In this document: one piece after another, positions 1 to 6,517 of the stretch
Layout of the letters: each line of letters begins with the position of its first letter
Position numbering within the stretch: position 1 is the first letter of the stretch
Assembly: GCA_020832725.1 (NCBI GenBank)
Contig: JAFIEC010000169.1
Span: 1 to 21,352, forward strand
Length of the DNA: 21,352 nt
Direction: 5' to 3'
DNA from: Paracoccaceae bacterium
Lineage (GTDB): Bacteria > Pseudomonadota > Alphaproteobacteria > Rhodobacterales > Rhodobacteraceae
Made by a program: the position numbers and the translations under genes
The notes under the pieces: model-generated
Seen by the model: only the letters and a program-made list of their open reading frames with translations
Told to the model about the DNA's origin: nothing
Databases searched by the model: none

Positions 1-1
1 C

Positions 2-661
2 GGTGTGTTCGCGATGGAGCTCGGCGGTCCCGAGGTCGGGCGCGGCTGCGGCGGCCGCGGCATCATCCACGGCTTCGAACTGCTCGAGAAGCTCGGCTTC
101 CACGAGTGGGGATTCGACTACGTCCTGCTCGACTTTCTGGGCGACGTGGTCTGCGGCGGCTTTGGCCTGCCGATCGCGCGGGACATGGCGCAAAAGGTCA
201 TCGTGGTCGGCTCCAACGACCTTCAGAGCCTCTATGTGGCCAACAACGTCTGCTCGGCGGTGGAGTATTTCCGCAAGCTCGGCGGCAATGTCGGCGTGGC
301 CGGCATGGTCATCAACAAGGATGACGGCACCGGCCAGGCGGCGGCCTTCGCCAAGGCGACGGGTGTTCCGGTGCTGGCCTCCATCCCGGCCGACGAGGAC
401 CTGCGGCGCAAGTCGGCCGCCTATCAGATCGTCGGCACGATGGGGGAGCAATGGGGCCCGCTGTTTGCCGAGCTTGGCATGAACGTCGCCGCCGCACCGC
501 CCATGCACCCGCGCGCCCTCAGCCAGGACGAGCTGCTTGGCCTGTTCTCGGCATCCGACACGGGTGGGGATTTCGTGCTGACCCCGGCCAGCGACGCCGA
601 CATGCGCGGCAAGCATTCCAAGCCGAAGAAGTCGCTCGAAGTGGTCTATGACGATGTTTGA
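2..661 (+). CDS. bchX: Chlorophyllide a reductase iron protein BchX, 5'-truncated by the window edge
   Basis: BchX is the ATP-dependent, NifH-like electron donor of chlorophyllide a oxidoreductase; it passes electrons to the BchY/BchZ catalytic component, which reduces the C7-C8 bond on the way to bacteriochlorophyll a. Only the C-terminal 219 codons are present; the P-loop half lies upstream of the window. The two cysteines expected to bind the [4Fe-4S] cluster between subunits are visible in the motifs GRGCGGRG (around base 45-70) and DVVCGGFG (around 145-170). The protein ends in LEVVYDDV, followed by TGA. The next ORF starts inside the last codons (8-nt overlap), and bchY and bchZ follow, so identity is secure from both motifs and context. 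The full family length is roughly 330 residues, so about a third is missing. The first in-frame GTG at 5 is internal, not the true start. Confidence 0.96.
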   Translation, partial: GVFAMELGGPEVGRGCGGRGIIHGFELLEKLGFHEWGFDYVLLDFLGDVVCGGFGLPIARDMAQKVIVVGSNDLQSLYVANNVCSAVEYFRKLGGNVGVAGMVINKDDGTGQAAAFAKATGVPVLASIPADEDLRRKSAAYQIVGTMGEQWGPLFAELGMNVAAAPPMHPRALSQDELLGLFSASDTGGDFVLTPASDADMRGKHSKPKKSLEVVYDDV

Positions 662-806
662 TCTCTCCGAACTCAGCCGCTGGGACGAGGCGCTGCGCCA
701 GATCGAGGGTGCCCCCGTCGAGGCGGAGCCCGACACGGGACTGCAGCTGCGGGACGCATCGTCGCCCCGCCAGACCGACACACTTCCGCAAGAGGTGGCC
801 GCATGA
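654..806 (+). CDS. Small hypothetical ORF (50 aa) linking bchX and bchY
   Basis: I do not recognise this product. The frame starts with an ATG that overlaps the end of bchX by 8 nt and stops at a TGA that overlaps the bchY ATG in an ATGA arrangement, so it fits the tight coupling seen throughout this operon. It encodes 50 residues: an N-terminal stretch MFDLSELSRWDEALRQIEGA that looks helical and amphipathic, then an acidic, polar tail with no cysteines and no membrane segment. Of the 49 codons after ATG, 39 end in G or C, as expected for a real gene in this GC-rich genome. There is no clear Shine-Dalgarno sequence before its ATG, so translation would depend on re-initiation after bchX. It may be a small accessory protein, or a non-functional spacer that only keeps ribosomes moving to bchY. 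Confidence 0.55.
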   Translation: MFDLSELSRWDEALRQIEGAPVEAEPDTGLQLRDASSPRQTDTLPQEVAA

Positions 807-2377
807 GCGAGGAAATCCGCTACGACACCGCCGACGAGGCCGAAGTCATCACCGGTGCGACGGTGAGCGAGACGACGCCCCCGCCCGCGATATCGGGCGG
901 AGATGGCCTTGGCTGTCATGGCGGCGCTGCCCGCATGGAGGAAGCCGCCCGCGCGGCCGGCAAGTCCGAGGTGCTCGACCGGTATCGCGCCGACTATCCG
1001 CTGGGCCCGCACGACCAGCCCCAGAGCATGTGCCCCGCCTTTGGAAGCCTGCGCGTGGGGCTGCGGATGCGCCGGGTGGCGACCGTCCTTTCCGGCTCTG
1101 CCTGCTGCGTCTACGGGCTGACCTTTGTCAGCCATTTCTACGGGGCGCGCCGCTCAGTCGGCTATGTGCCGTTCAATTCCGAAACGCGGGTTACCGTAAA
1201 GCTGTTCGAGTATATCCGCGAAGCGGTCCACGACATGGCCGACCCGTCCAAGTATGACGCGATCGTGGTCACCAATCTCTGCGTGCCCACCGCCTCGGGT
1301 GTTCCGCTCAAGCTGCTGCCCGACGAGATCGACGGCGTCCGCATCGTCGGCATCGACGTGCCCGGCTTTGGCGTGCCGACCCATGCCGAGGCCAAGGATG
1401 TCCTGGCGGGGGCGATGCTGAACTATGCCCGCCGCGAGGTGGAGGCGGGGCCTGTCCAGGCCCCCGCCTCGGGCAAGTCCGATCGGCCCACGGTCACGCT
1501 TCTGGGCGAGATGTTCCCCGCCGATCCCATGAGCATCGGCGCGCTGCTGGCCCCGCTTGGCGTTGCTGCGGGCCCTGTCGTGCCCTGCCGGGAATGGCGC
1601 GAGCTCTATGCGGCGCTCGATTGCGGCGCGGTGGCGGCGATCCATCCCTTCTATACCGCCGCGGTGCGCGAGTTCGAGGCCGCGGGCCGGCCTGTCCTGG
1701 GCTCGGCACCCGTGGGCCATGACGGCACGGCGGGATGGCTGGCCGCCGTGGGCGAGGCCTTCGGCCTGCCTGCCGAGCGCATCGCCGCCGCCCAGAACGC
1801 CTTTCTGCCCGCGATCCGGCAGGCCCTCTCGGGCACGAGGATCGACGGCACGATCACACTGTCCGGCTACGAGGGATCCGAGCTTCTGGTGGCGCGCCTT
1901 CTCATCGAGAGCGGGGCGAACGTGCCCTATGTCGGCACCGCCTGCCCCCGCACCCGCTGGTCGGACCCCGACCGTGAATGGCTGGAGGCGCGCGGCGTGC
2001 AGGTGAAATTCCGCGCCAGCCTCGAGGATGATTGCTCGGCAATGGAAGCGGTGCGCCCGGATCTGGCCATCGGCACCACGCCCGTGGTCCAGAAGGCCAA
2101 GGAGCTGGGCGTGCCCGGCCTCTATTTCACCAACCTGATCTCGGCGCGCCCCCTGATGGGGCCGGCCGGCGCAGGCAGCCTGCAGCAGGTGGTCAATGCC
2201 GCGATCGCCAACCGCGAGCGCATGGCGCACATGAAGGAATTCTTCGAGGGCGTGGGCGAGGGCGACACCGCCGGCATCTGGGAGGGCAATCCCAACCTGC
2301 ACCCCGAATTCCGCGCCCATCACCAGAAGAAGCTGGAAAAGAAGGCTCGCGCCGCCAAGGCGGAGGAGATGATCTGA
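803..2377 (+). CDS. bchY: Chlorophyllide a reductase subunit BchY
   Basis: BchY is the NifD-like subunit of the catalytic (BchYZ)2 component of chlorophyllide a oxidoreductase, acting in bacteriochlorophyll a synthesis with BchX as electron donor. The 524-residue product has cysteines at 77, 102 and 160 (motifs QSMCPAF, GSACCVYG and TNLCVPT). Their spacing matches the three BchY ligands of the NB-type [4Fe-4S] cluster described for the family, with a constant 15-residue offset caused by a longer N-terminus here. The start at 803 has a good ribosome site, AGAGG at 791-795, 7 nt upstream, and no earlier in-frame start exists. The ATG overlaps the preceding small ORF stop, and the stop shares one base with the bchZ start. 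Length and sequence are normal for Rhodobacterales BchY. Confidence 0.97.
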   Translation: MSEEIRYDTADEAEVITGATVSETTPPPAISGGDGLGCHGGAARMEEAARAAGKSEVLDRYRADYPLGPHDQPQSMCPAFGSLRVGLRMRRVATVLSGSACCVYGLTFVSHFYGARRSVGYVPFNSETRVTVKLFEYIREAVHDMADPSKYDAIVVTNLCVPTASGVPLKLLPDEIDGVRIVGIDVPGFGVPTHAEAKDVLAGAMLNYARREVEAGPVQAPASGKSDRPTVTLLGEMFPADPMSIGALLAPLGVAAGPVVPCREWRELYAALDCGAVAAIHPFYTAAVREFEAAGRPVLGSAPVGHDGTAGWLAAVGEAFGLPAERIAAAQNAFLPAIRQALSGTRIDGTITLSGYEGSELLVARLLIESGANVPYVGTACPRTRWSDPDREWLEARGVQVKFRASLEDDCSAMEAVRPDLAIGTTPVVQKAKELGVPGLYFTNLISARPLMGPAGAGSLQQVVNAAIANRERMAHMKEFFEGVGEGDTAGIWEGNPNLHPEFRAHHQKKLEKKARAAKAEEMI

Positions 2378-3876
2378 TGCTGATCCAGGATCATGATCGC
2401 GCGGGCGGCTACTGGGGCTCGGTCTATGCCTTCACGGCGGTGAAGGGGCTTCAGGTGGTCATCGACGGCCCCGTCGGCTGCGAGAACCTCCCGGTGACCA
2501 GTGTGCTGCATTATACCGACGCGCTGCCGCCCCACGAATTCCCGATCGTCGTTACCGGCCTGGCGGAAGACGAGATGGGCGCGGTAACCGAAGACGCCAT
2601 GAAGCGCGCCTGGACCCCGCTCGATCCGGCGCTGCCCGCAGTGGTGGTGACCGGCTCCATCGCCGAGATGATCGGCGGCGGTGTCACGCCCCAGGGCACC
2701 AACATCCAGCGCTTCCTGCCGCGCACCATCGACGAGGACCAGTGGCAATCGGCCGATCGGGCGATGACCTGGCTGTTCACCGAATTCGGCATGACCAAGG
2801 GCCGCATGCCCCGCGAGGCCAAGCGCGAAGAGGGTGCAAGGCCGCGCGTGAACATCCTCGGCCCGATGTATGGCACGTTCAACATGCCCTCGGATCTTGC
2901 CGAGATCCGCCGCCTGGTCGAGGGGATCGGCGCCGAGGTGAACATGGTCATGCCTCTGGGCAGCCACCTCGCCGAGATGCCCAAGCTCGTGAATGCCGAC
3001 GTCAACATCGTCATGTATCGCGAATTCGGCCGCGGCCTCGCGGAGGCGCTGCGCAAGCCCTATCTGCAGGCGCCCTTCGGCATCGAGAGCACCACCAAGT
3101 TCCTGCGCAAGCTGGGCGAGCTGCTGGGGCTGGACCCGGAGCCCTTCATCGCGCGCGAGAAGCATTCGACGATCAAGCCCGTCTGGGACCTGTGGCGCTC
3201 GGTCACCCAGGATTTCTTTGCCACCGCCAGCTTTGCGATCGTGGCCAACGAGACCTATGCCCGCGGCGTGCGCAATTTCCTCGAGACCGACATGGGGCTG
3301 CCCTGCGCCTTTGCCGTCGCCCGCCGGGCCGGTGCCAAGACCGACAACGACGAGGTCCGCGCGCTGTTGCGCCAGAAGCGTCCTCTCGTGGTCATGGGCT
3401 CGATCAACGAAAAGATGTACATGGCCGAGATGTCGGGCGGCTTCGGCCCGAAACCGGCCTTCATTCCCGCCAGCTTCCCCGGTGCCGCCATCCGGCGCGC
3501 CACGGGCACGCCCTTCATGGGCTATGCAGGGGCGACCTACCTCGTTCAGGAAGTGTGCAACGCTCTGTTCGATGCGCTGTTCCACATCCTGCCGCTGGGA
3601 TCCGACCTCGACGCGGTCGAGGCGACGCCCACCACCCTGCGGCGCGACTTTCCCTGGGATCCGGACGCGCAGGCCCTGCTCGACCGGATCGTGGAAGAGC
3701 ACCCGGTCCTTACACGCATCTCGGCGGCAAAGACCCTGCGAGACGAGGCCGAACGGGCCGCGCTTGCATCGGGGGCCGAACGGGTCGGCCGGGACATCGT
3801 GGCCCGCCTGCGCCCCGGCTTCGAGGAAGCCGGCGCCCTGGCGGAGAACAACCCCAATCAAGGGAGGACGGCATGA
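2377..3876 (+). CDS. bchZ: Chlorophyllide a reductase subunit BchZ
   Basis: BchZ is the NifK-like partner of BchY. The product has 499 residues and begins MLIQDHDRAGGYWGSVYAF. Cys35 in GPVGCENLPV is at the position expected for the single BchZ ligand of the shared [4Fe-4S] cluster, complementing the three BchY cysteines. The open frame extends upstream into bchY, but the start at 2377 is chosen because GGAGGAGA at 2362-2369 is well placed and because the ATG overlaps the bchY stop by one base, as usual for this operon. The C-terminal part (from about residue 400) contains a protochlorophyllide-reductase-like helical tail (PWDPDAQALLDRIVEEHPVL). The gene ends in an ATGA overlap with pufQ, so pigment-synthesis and photosystem genes are cotranscribed, as in Rhodobacter. 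Confidence 0.97.
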   Translation: MLIQDHDRAGGYWGSVYAFTAVKGLQVVIDGPVGCENLPVTSVLHYTDALPPHEFPIVVTGLAEDEMGAVTEDAMKRAWTPLDPALPAVVVTGSIAEMIGGGVTPQGTNIQRFLPRTIDEDQWQSADRAMTWLFTEFGMTKGRMPREAKREEGARPRVNILGPMYGTFNMPSDLAEIRRLVEGIGAEVNMVMPLGSHLAEMPKLVNADVNIVMYREFGRGLAEALRKPYLQAPFGIESTTKFLRKLGELLGLDPEPFIAREKHSTIKPVWDLWRSVTQDFFATASFAIVANETYARGVRNFLETDMGLPCAFAVARRAGAKTDNDEVRALLRQKRPLVVMGSINEKMYMAEMSGGFGPKPAFIPASFPGAAIRRATGTPFMGYAGATYLVQEVCNALFDALFHILPLGSDLDAVEATPTTLRRDFPWDPDAQALLDRIVEEHPVLTRISAAKTLRDEAERAALASGAERVGRDIVARLRPGFEEAGALAENNPNQGRTA

Positions 3877-4100
3877 CGAGCAAGACCGCAGGAGGGCAAT
3901 CGCTGCCCCGGCACCGGCGCGGCCCCGGCCTCGAATACCGGGCCTATTTCGTCGCGATCTTCTTTCTGTCGCTGCCCGGTGCCGCATTGCGCTGGGCCTG
4001 GCGGCTGGCCGTGCCCCGGCATGACCGCATCAACGATGGTGTCCTGACCCGCGCCTGGCGCCGGGCCAACGACATCACGCCACAGATTTTCTCCGCATGA
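3873..4100 (+). CDS. pufQ: PufQ, cytochrome subunit-like protein linked to bacteriochlorophyll synthesis and complex assembly
   Basis: PufQ is a small membrane protein known in Rhodobacter to stimulate bacteriochlorophyll formation and to support light-harvesting and reaction-centre assembly; its biochemical role is still debated. The 75-residue product has a basic N-terminus, one membrane segment at about residues 24-48 (AYFVAIFFLSLPGAALRWAW) and a basic C-terminal tail containing RAWRRANDITPQIFSA, which is typical of the family. The ATG overlaps the bchZ stop (ATGA) and is preceded by GGGAGG at 3862-3867. The position between bchZ and pufB is the classic one. The stop codon lies inside the loop of a perfect 6-bp hairpin (4091-4108), the first of several structures separating this gene from pufB. 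Confidence 0.93.
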   Translation: MTSKTAGGQSLPRHRRGPGLEYRAYFVAIFFLSLPGAALRWAWRLAVPRHDRINDGVLTRAWRRANDITPQIFSA

Positions 4101-4194
4101 TTGCGGAGCACCAGATTCGGACGGCCTCGTGTCGGACGGATAGCCGGGAAGGCATGAGGCCGATCCGGTTCCCTGGTCGCGGGTTCTTGCGACC
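4091..4194 (+). promoter_or_regulatory. Three stem-loops in the pufQ-pufB intercistronic RNA
   Basis: Three inverted repeats are readable in the 121-nt gap. CTCCGC/GCGGAG (4091-4096 with 4103-4108) spans the pufQ stop. A 10-bp stem with one G-U pair joins 4122-4131 to 4153-4162. GGTCGC/GCGACC (4175-4180 with 4189-4194) lies just upstream of the pufB ribosome site CGGAGGA at 4209-4215. In Rhodobacter this region is where the pufQ part of the message is separated from the more stable pufBA and pufBALM messages, and 5' structures help stability. The same role is inferred here. No run of T residues follows any of them, so they are not ordinary terminators. Confidence 0.6.
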
Positions 4195-4221
4195 TCAGTC
4201 TAACCATCCGGAGGATAGTTC

Positions 4222-4374
4222 ATGGCTGACAAATCGAGCCTGTCACTGACAGGTCTGACCGACGAGCAGGCGCAGGAACTGCACTCGGTGTATATGAGCG
4301 GGCTCTGGCTGTTCACGGCCGTTGCCATCGTCGCGCATATCGCCACGTACATCTGGCGCCCGTGGTTCGGTTGA
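4222..4374 (+). CDS. pufB: Light-harvesting 1 (B870) antenna beta polypeptide
   Basis: PufB is one of two small helices that bind bacteriochlorophyll a and carotenoid in the LH1 ring around the reaction centre. The 50-residue product has a polar N-terminus (cytoplasmic in the family), a helix beginning near residue 24, and the ligand His39 in AIVAHIATYIWRPWFG, with the conserved C-terminal aromatic cluster WRPWF that tunes LH1 absorption. The second family histidine is at 21 (QELHSVYM). The ribosome site CGGAGGA (4209-4215) is 6 nt before the ATG and strong, as expected for a protein made in excess over the reaction centre. The stop codon lies within the ribosome site of pufA, 13 nt downstream. 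Confidence 0.97.
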   Translation: MADKSSLSLTGLTDEQAQELHSVYMSGLWLFTAVAIVAHIATYIWRPWFG

Positions 4375-4387
4375 GGAGGGACACGAG

Positions 4388-4546
4388 ATGAGCAAGTTCT
4401 ACAAGATCTGGCTGATTTTCGATCCCCGCCGCGTGTTTGTGGTTCAGGGCGGGTTCCTGTTCCTGCTGGCGGCGATGATCCACCTCGTGGTGCTGTCGAG
4501 CGGTCTCAACTGGTTCGAGACTGCCGCCCGCGCCGGCGGGGGCTGA
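4388..4546 (+). CDS. pufA: Light-harvesting 1 (B870) antenna alpha polypeptide
   Basis: PufA pairs with PufB in the LH1 ring. The 52-residue product starts MSKFYKIWLIFDPRRVFVVQ, the standard LH1-alpha N-terminus, and has its bacteriochlorophyll ligand at His32 (FLLAAMIHLVVLSS), followed by the conserved aromatic pair in LNWFE. The start is set by GAGGAGGG at 4373-4380, which includes the end of the pufB stop codon, so the two antenna genes are tightly coupled. An in-frame ATG at 4322 inside pufB is rejected as start. Two GC-rich hairpins follow immediately downstream. Confidence 0.97.
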   Translation: MSKFYKIWLIFDPRRVFVVQGGFLFLLAAMIHLVVLSSGLNWFETAARAGGG

Positions 4547-4555
4547 GCCCTCACG

Positions 4556-4620
4556 CGCGGCCGCCCGAGGGCGGCTGCGTCATCATCGCTGCGGGCGGAA
4601 CCTCTGAGGCGTCGCCCGCA
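4556..4620 (+). promoter_or_regulatory. Paired stem-loops between pufA and pufL, probable mRNA-stability element
   Basis: A stem of about ten pairs with one G-U joins 4556-4565 to 4570-4579 (core GCCGCC/GGCGGC). A second perfect 8-bp stem, TGCGGGCG/CGCCCGCA, joins 4590-4597 to 4613-4620 and can form a small inner CCT/AGG stem in its loop. No T-run follows. In Rhodobacter capsulatus, hairpins in exactly this gap protect the upstream pufBA segment from 3'-5' decay and so set the high antenna to reaction-centre ratio. The same function is inferred here from position and structure. Confidence 0.75.
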
Positions 4621-4682
4621 GCAGACCCAATCGAATGACGGCTTCGCGTCGCGAGACGGGCCGCCAAAACGCGGAGAGAAGT

Positions 4683-5546
4683 ATGGCACTGCTCAGCTTC
4701 GAGAGAAAATATCGCGTCCGAGGCGGGACGCTTGTCGGCGGCGACCTGTTCGACTTCTGGATCGGCCCCTTCTTCGTGGGCTTCTTCGGCGTCACGACAG
4801 CGTTCTTTGCGCTGCTCGGCACCATCCTCATATTCTGGGGGGCCGCCCAACAGGGTGAGTGGAACCCCTGGCTGATCAACATCGCGCCGCCCGACCTGTC
4901 CTATGGTCTGGGCATGGCGCCGCTCAACGAGGGCGGCCTGTGGCAGATCATCACGATCTGCGCCATCGGTGCCTTCGTGTCCTGGGCGCTCCGCGAGGTG
5001 GAGATCTGCCGCAAGCTCGGCATCGGCTATCATGTGCCCTTCGCCTTTGGCGTGGCCATCTTCGCCTATGTCACCCTGGTCGTGTTCCGCCCGCTGCTGA
5101 TGGGCGCCTGGGGCCATGGTTTCCCCTATGGCATCTTCAGCCACCTCGACTGGGTGTCGAACACCGGCTACGCCTATCTGCACTTCCACTACAACCCGGC
5201 CCACATGCTGGCGGTGACCTTCTTCTTCACCACCACGCTGGCGCTTGCGCTGCACGGCGGCCTGATCCTGTCGGCGGCCAACCCCGGCAAGGATACCGAC
5301 GGCACCCCGCGCGAGATGAAGACCCCCGATCACGAGGATACCTTCTTCCGGGACTTCATCGGCTATTCGGTCGGCACGCTCGGCATTCACCGCGTGGGCC
5401 TGCTGCTGGCGCTGAACGCGGGCTTCTGGTCGGCGATCTGCATCGTGATCTCGGGCCCCGTCTGGACCAAGGGCTGGCCCGAGTGGTGGAACTGGTGGCT
5501 CGACCTGCCGATCTGGCCGTCGGTCCGCGCCGCAGGAGGGATGTGA
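4683..5546 (+). CDS. pufL: Photosynthetic reaction centre L subunit
   Basis: PufL is one of two core membrane subunits that bind the special pair, accessory pigments, quinones and iron. The 287-residue product has five membrane helices and the family ligands: the accessory-pigment His in SHLDWVSNTGY, the special-pair His in HYNPAHM, and iron ligands in LALALHGG and GTLGIHRVG. The QB-site Glu/Asp pair is present in PDHEDTFFRD. The start MALLSFERKYRV is conserved and preceded by GGAGAGA; an in-frame ATG 16 codons upstream (4635) lacks family support. The protein is longer than the roughly 282 residues of Rhodobacter sphaeroides, mainly because of about five extra residues in the D-E loop (NPGKDTDGTPREMK) and a different C-terminus containing GWPEWWNWW, as seen in species with a bound cytochrome. 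Confidence 0.98.
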   Translation: MALLSFERKYRVRGGTLVGGDLFDFWIGPFFVGFFGVTTAFFALLGTILIFWGAAQQGEWNPWLINIAPPDLSYGLGMAPLNEGGLWQIITICAIGAFVSWALREVEICRKLGIGYHVPFAFGVAIFAYVTLVVFRPLLMGAWGHGFPYGIFSHLDWVSNTGYAYLHFHYNPAHMLAVTFFFTTTLALALHGGLILSAANPGKDTDGTPREMKTPDHEDTFFRDFIGYSVGTLGIHRVGLLLALNAGFWSAICIVISGPVWTKGWPEWWNWWLDLPIWPSVRAAGGM

Positions 5547-5547
5547 C

Positions 5548-6516
5548 ATGCCCGAGTATCAGAACATCTTCACCCAGGTTCAGGTTCAGGGTCCTCCCGA
5601 ATGGGGCATGGACAACGAGAACAACCTGGGCTCGGAGAGGGCGGGTACCCCCGGCTTCTCCAGCCTGATCGGCTGGATCGGCAACGCCCAGCTGGGCCCG
5701 ATCTATCTGGGCTGGTTCGGGATCATCTCGCTGGCGACGGGCACGCTGTGGCTGAACATCATCGGGATCAACATGCTCGCGCAGGTGGGCTGGTCGATCC
5801 CCGAGTTCATCCGCCAGCTGTTCTGGCTGGCGCTCGAGCCGCCCAGCCCGCAATACGGCCTCAGCATGCCGCCGCTGAACGATGGCGGATGGTACATGAT
5901 CGCAAGCTTCTTCCTGCTTGTCTCGGTCATGTCCTGGTGGCTGCGGACCTACCTGCTGGCAGAGGCCCATGGCATGGGCAAGCACGTGGCCTGGGCCTTC
6001 CTTGCGGCGATCTGGCTGTTCCTCGTGCTGGGCCTGTTCCGGCCCATCCTGATGGGTTCCTGGTCCGAGATGGTGCCCTATGGCATCTTCCCGCACCTCG
6101 ACTGGACCACCGCCTTCTCGATCCGCTACGGCAACCTCTACTACAACCCGTTCCACTGCCTTTCGATCGTGTTCCTCTATGGCTCGGTCCTGCTGTTCGC
6201 CATGCACGGGGCCACCATTCTTTCGGTCACCCGCCTTGGCGGCGACCGCGAGCTGGAGCAGATCGTGGACCGGGGCACCGCCTCGGAGCGCGCCGCGCTC
6301 TTCTGGCGCTGGACCATGGGGTTCAACGCCACGATGGAGGGGATCCATCGCTGGGCCTGGTGGTTCGCCGTGCTCACCCCGATCACCGGCGGTATCGGGA
6401 TCCTGCTGACCGGAACGGTCGTGGACAACTGGTATCTCTGGGCGGTCGAGAAGAACTTCGCGCCAAGCTATGACGGTTTCTACGGCTACGAGTTCTACGC
6501 GAACGGAGGGAACTGA
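5548..6516 (+). CDS. pufM: Photosynthetic reaction centre M subunit
   Basis: PufM pairs with PufL in the reaction-centre core. The 322-residue product carries the accessory-pigment His183 (PHLDWTTAF), special-pair His203 (YYNPFHCLS), iron ligands His220 (FAMHGAT) and the His in GIHRWAWW, and Glu235 (RELEQI), equivalent to the iron-binding Glu234 of Rhodobacter sphaeroides. The residue after the special-pair His is Cys204 where R. sphaeroides has Gly. The C-terminus is extended past VVDNWYLW by about 22 residues (NFAPSYDGFYGYEFYANGGN), as in reaction centres that bind a cytochrome subunit. GGAGGG at 5535-5540 gives the start, one base after the pufL stop. Confidence 0.98.
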   Translation: MPEYQNIFTQVQVQGPPEWGMDNENNLGSERAGTPGFSSLIGWIGNAQLGPIYLGWFGIISLATGTLWLNIIGINMLAQVGWSIPEFIRQLFWLALEPPSPQYGLSMPPLNDGGWYMIASFFLLVSVMSWWLRTYLLAEAHGMGKHVAWAFLAAIWLFLVLGLFRPILMGSWSEMVPYGIFPHLDWTTAFSIRYGNLYYNPFHCLSIVFLYGSVLLFAMHGATILSVTRLGGDRELEQIVDRGTASERAALFWRWTMGFNATMEGIHRWAWWFAVLTPITGGIGILLTGTVVDNWYLWAVEKNFAPSYDGFYGYEFYANGGN

Positions 6517-6517
6517 C

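Noticed and set aside
2320..3987. Long minus-strand ORF (555 codons) opposite bchZ
   Set aside because: Shadow ORF caused by high GC; bchZ on the plus strand has clear motifs and operon overlaps.
4154..4249. A 31-codon ORF between pufQ and pufB resembling pufK of Rhodobacter sphaeroides
   Set aside because: It overlaps pufB, its only ribosome-like site is one base from the ATG, the ATG lies in a hairpin arm, and I cannot confirm similarity to PufK.
4635..4682. Upstream in-frame start for pufL adding 16 residues
   Set aside because: The added residues are not seen in the family, and MALLSFERKYR with its own ribosome site is the conserved start.
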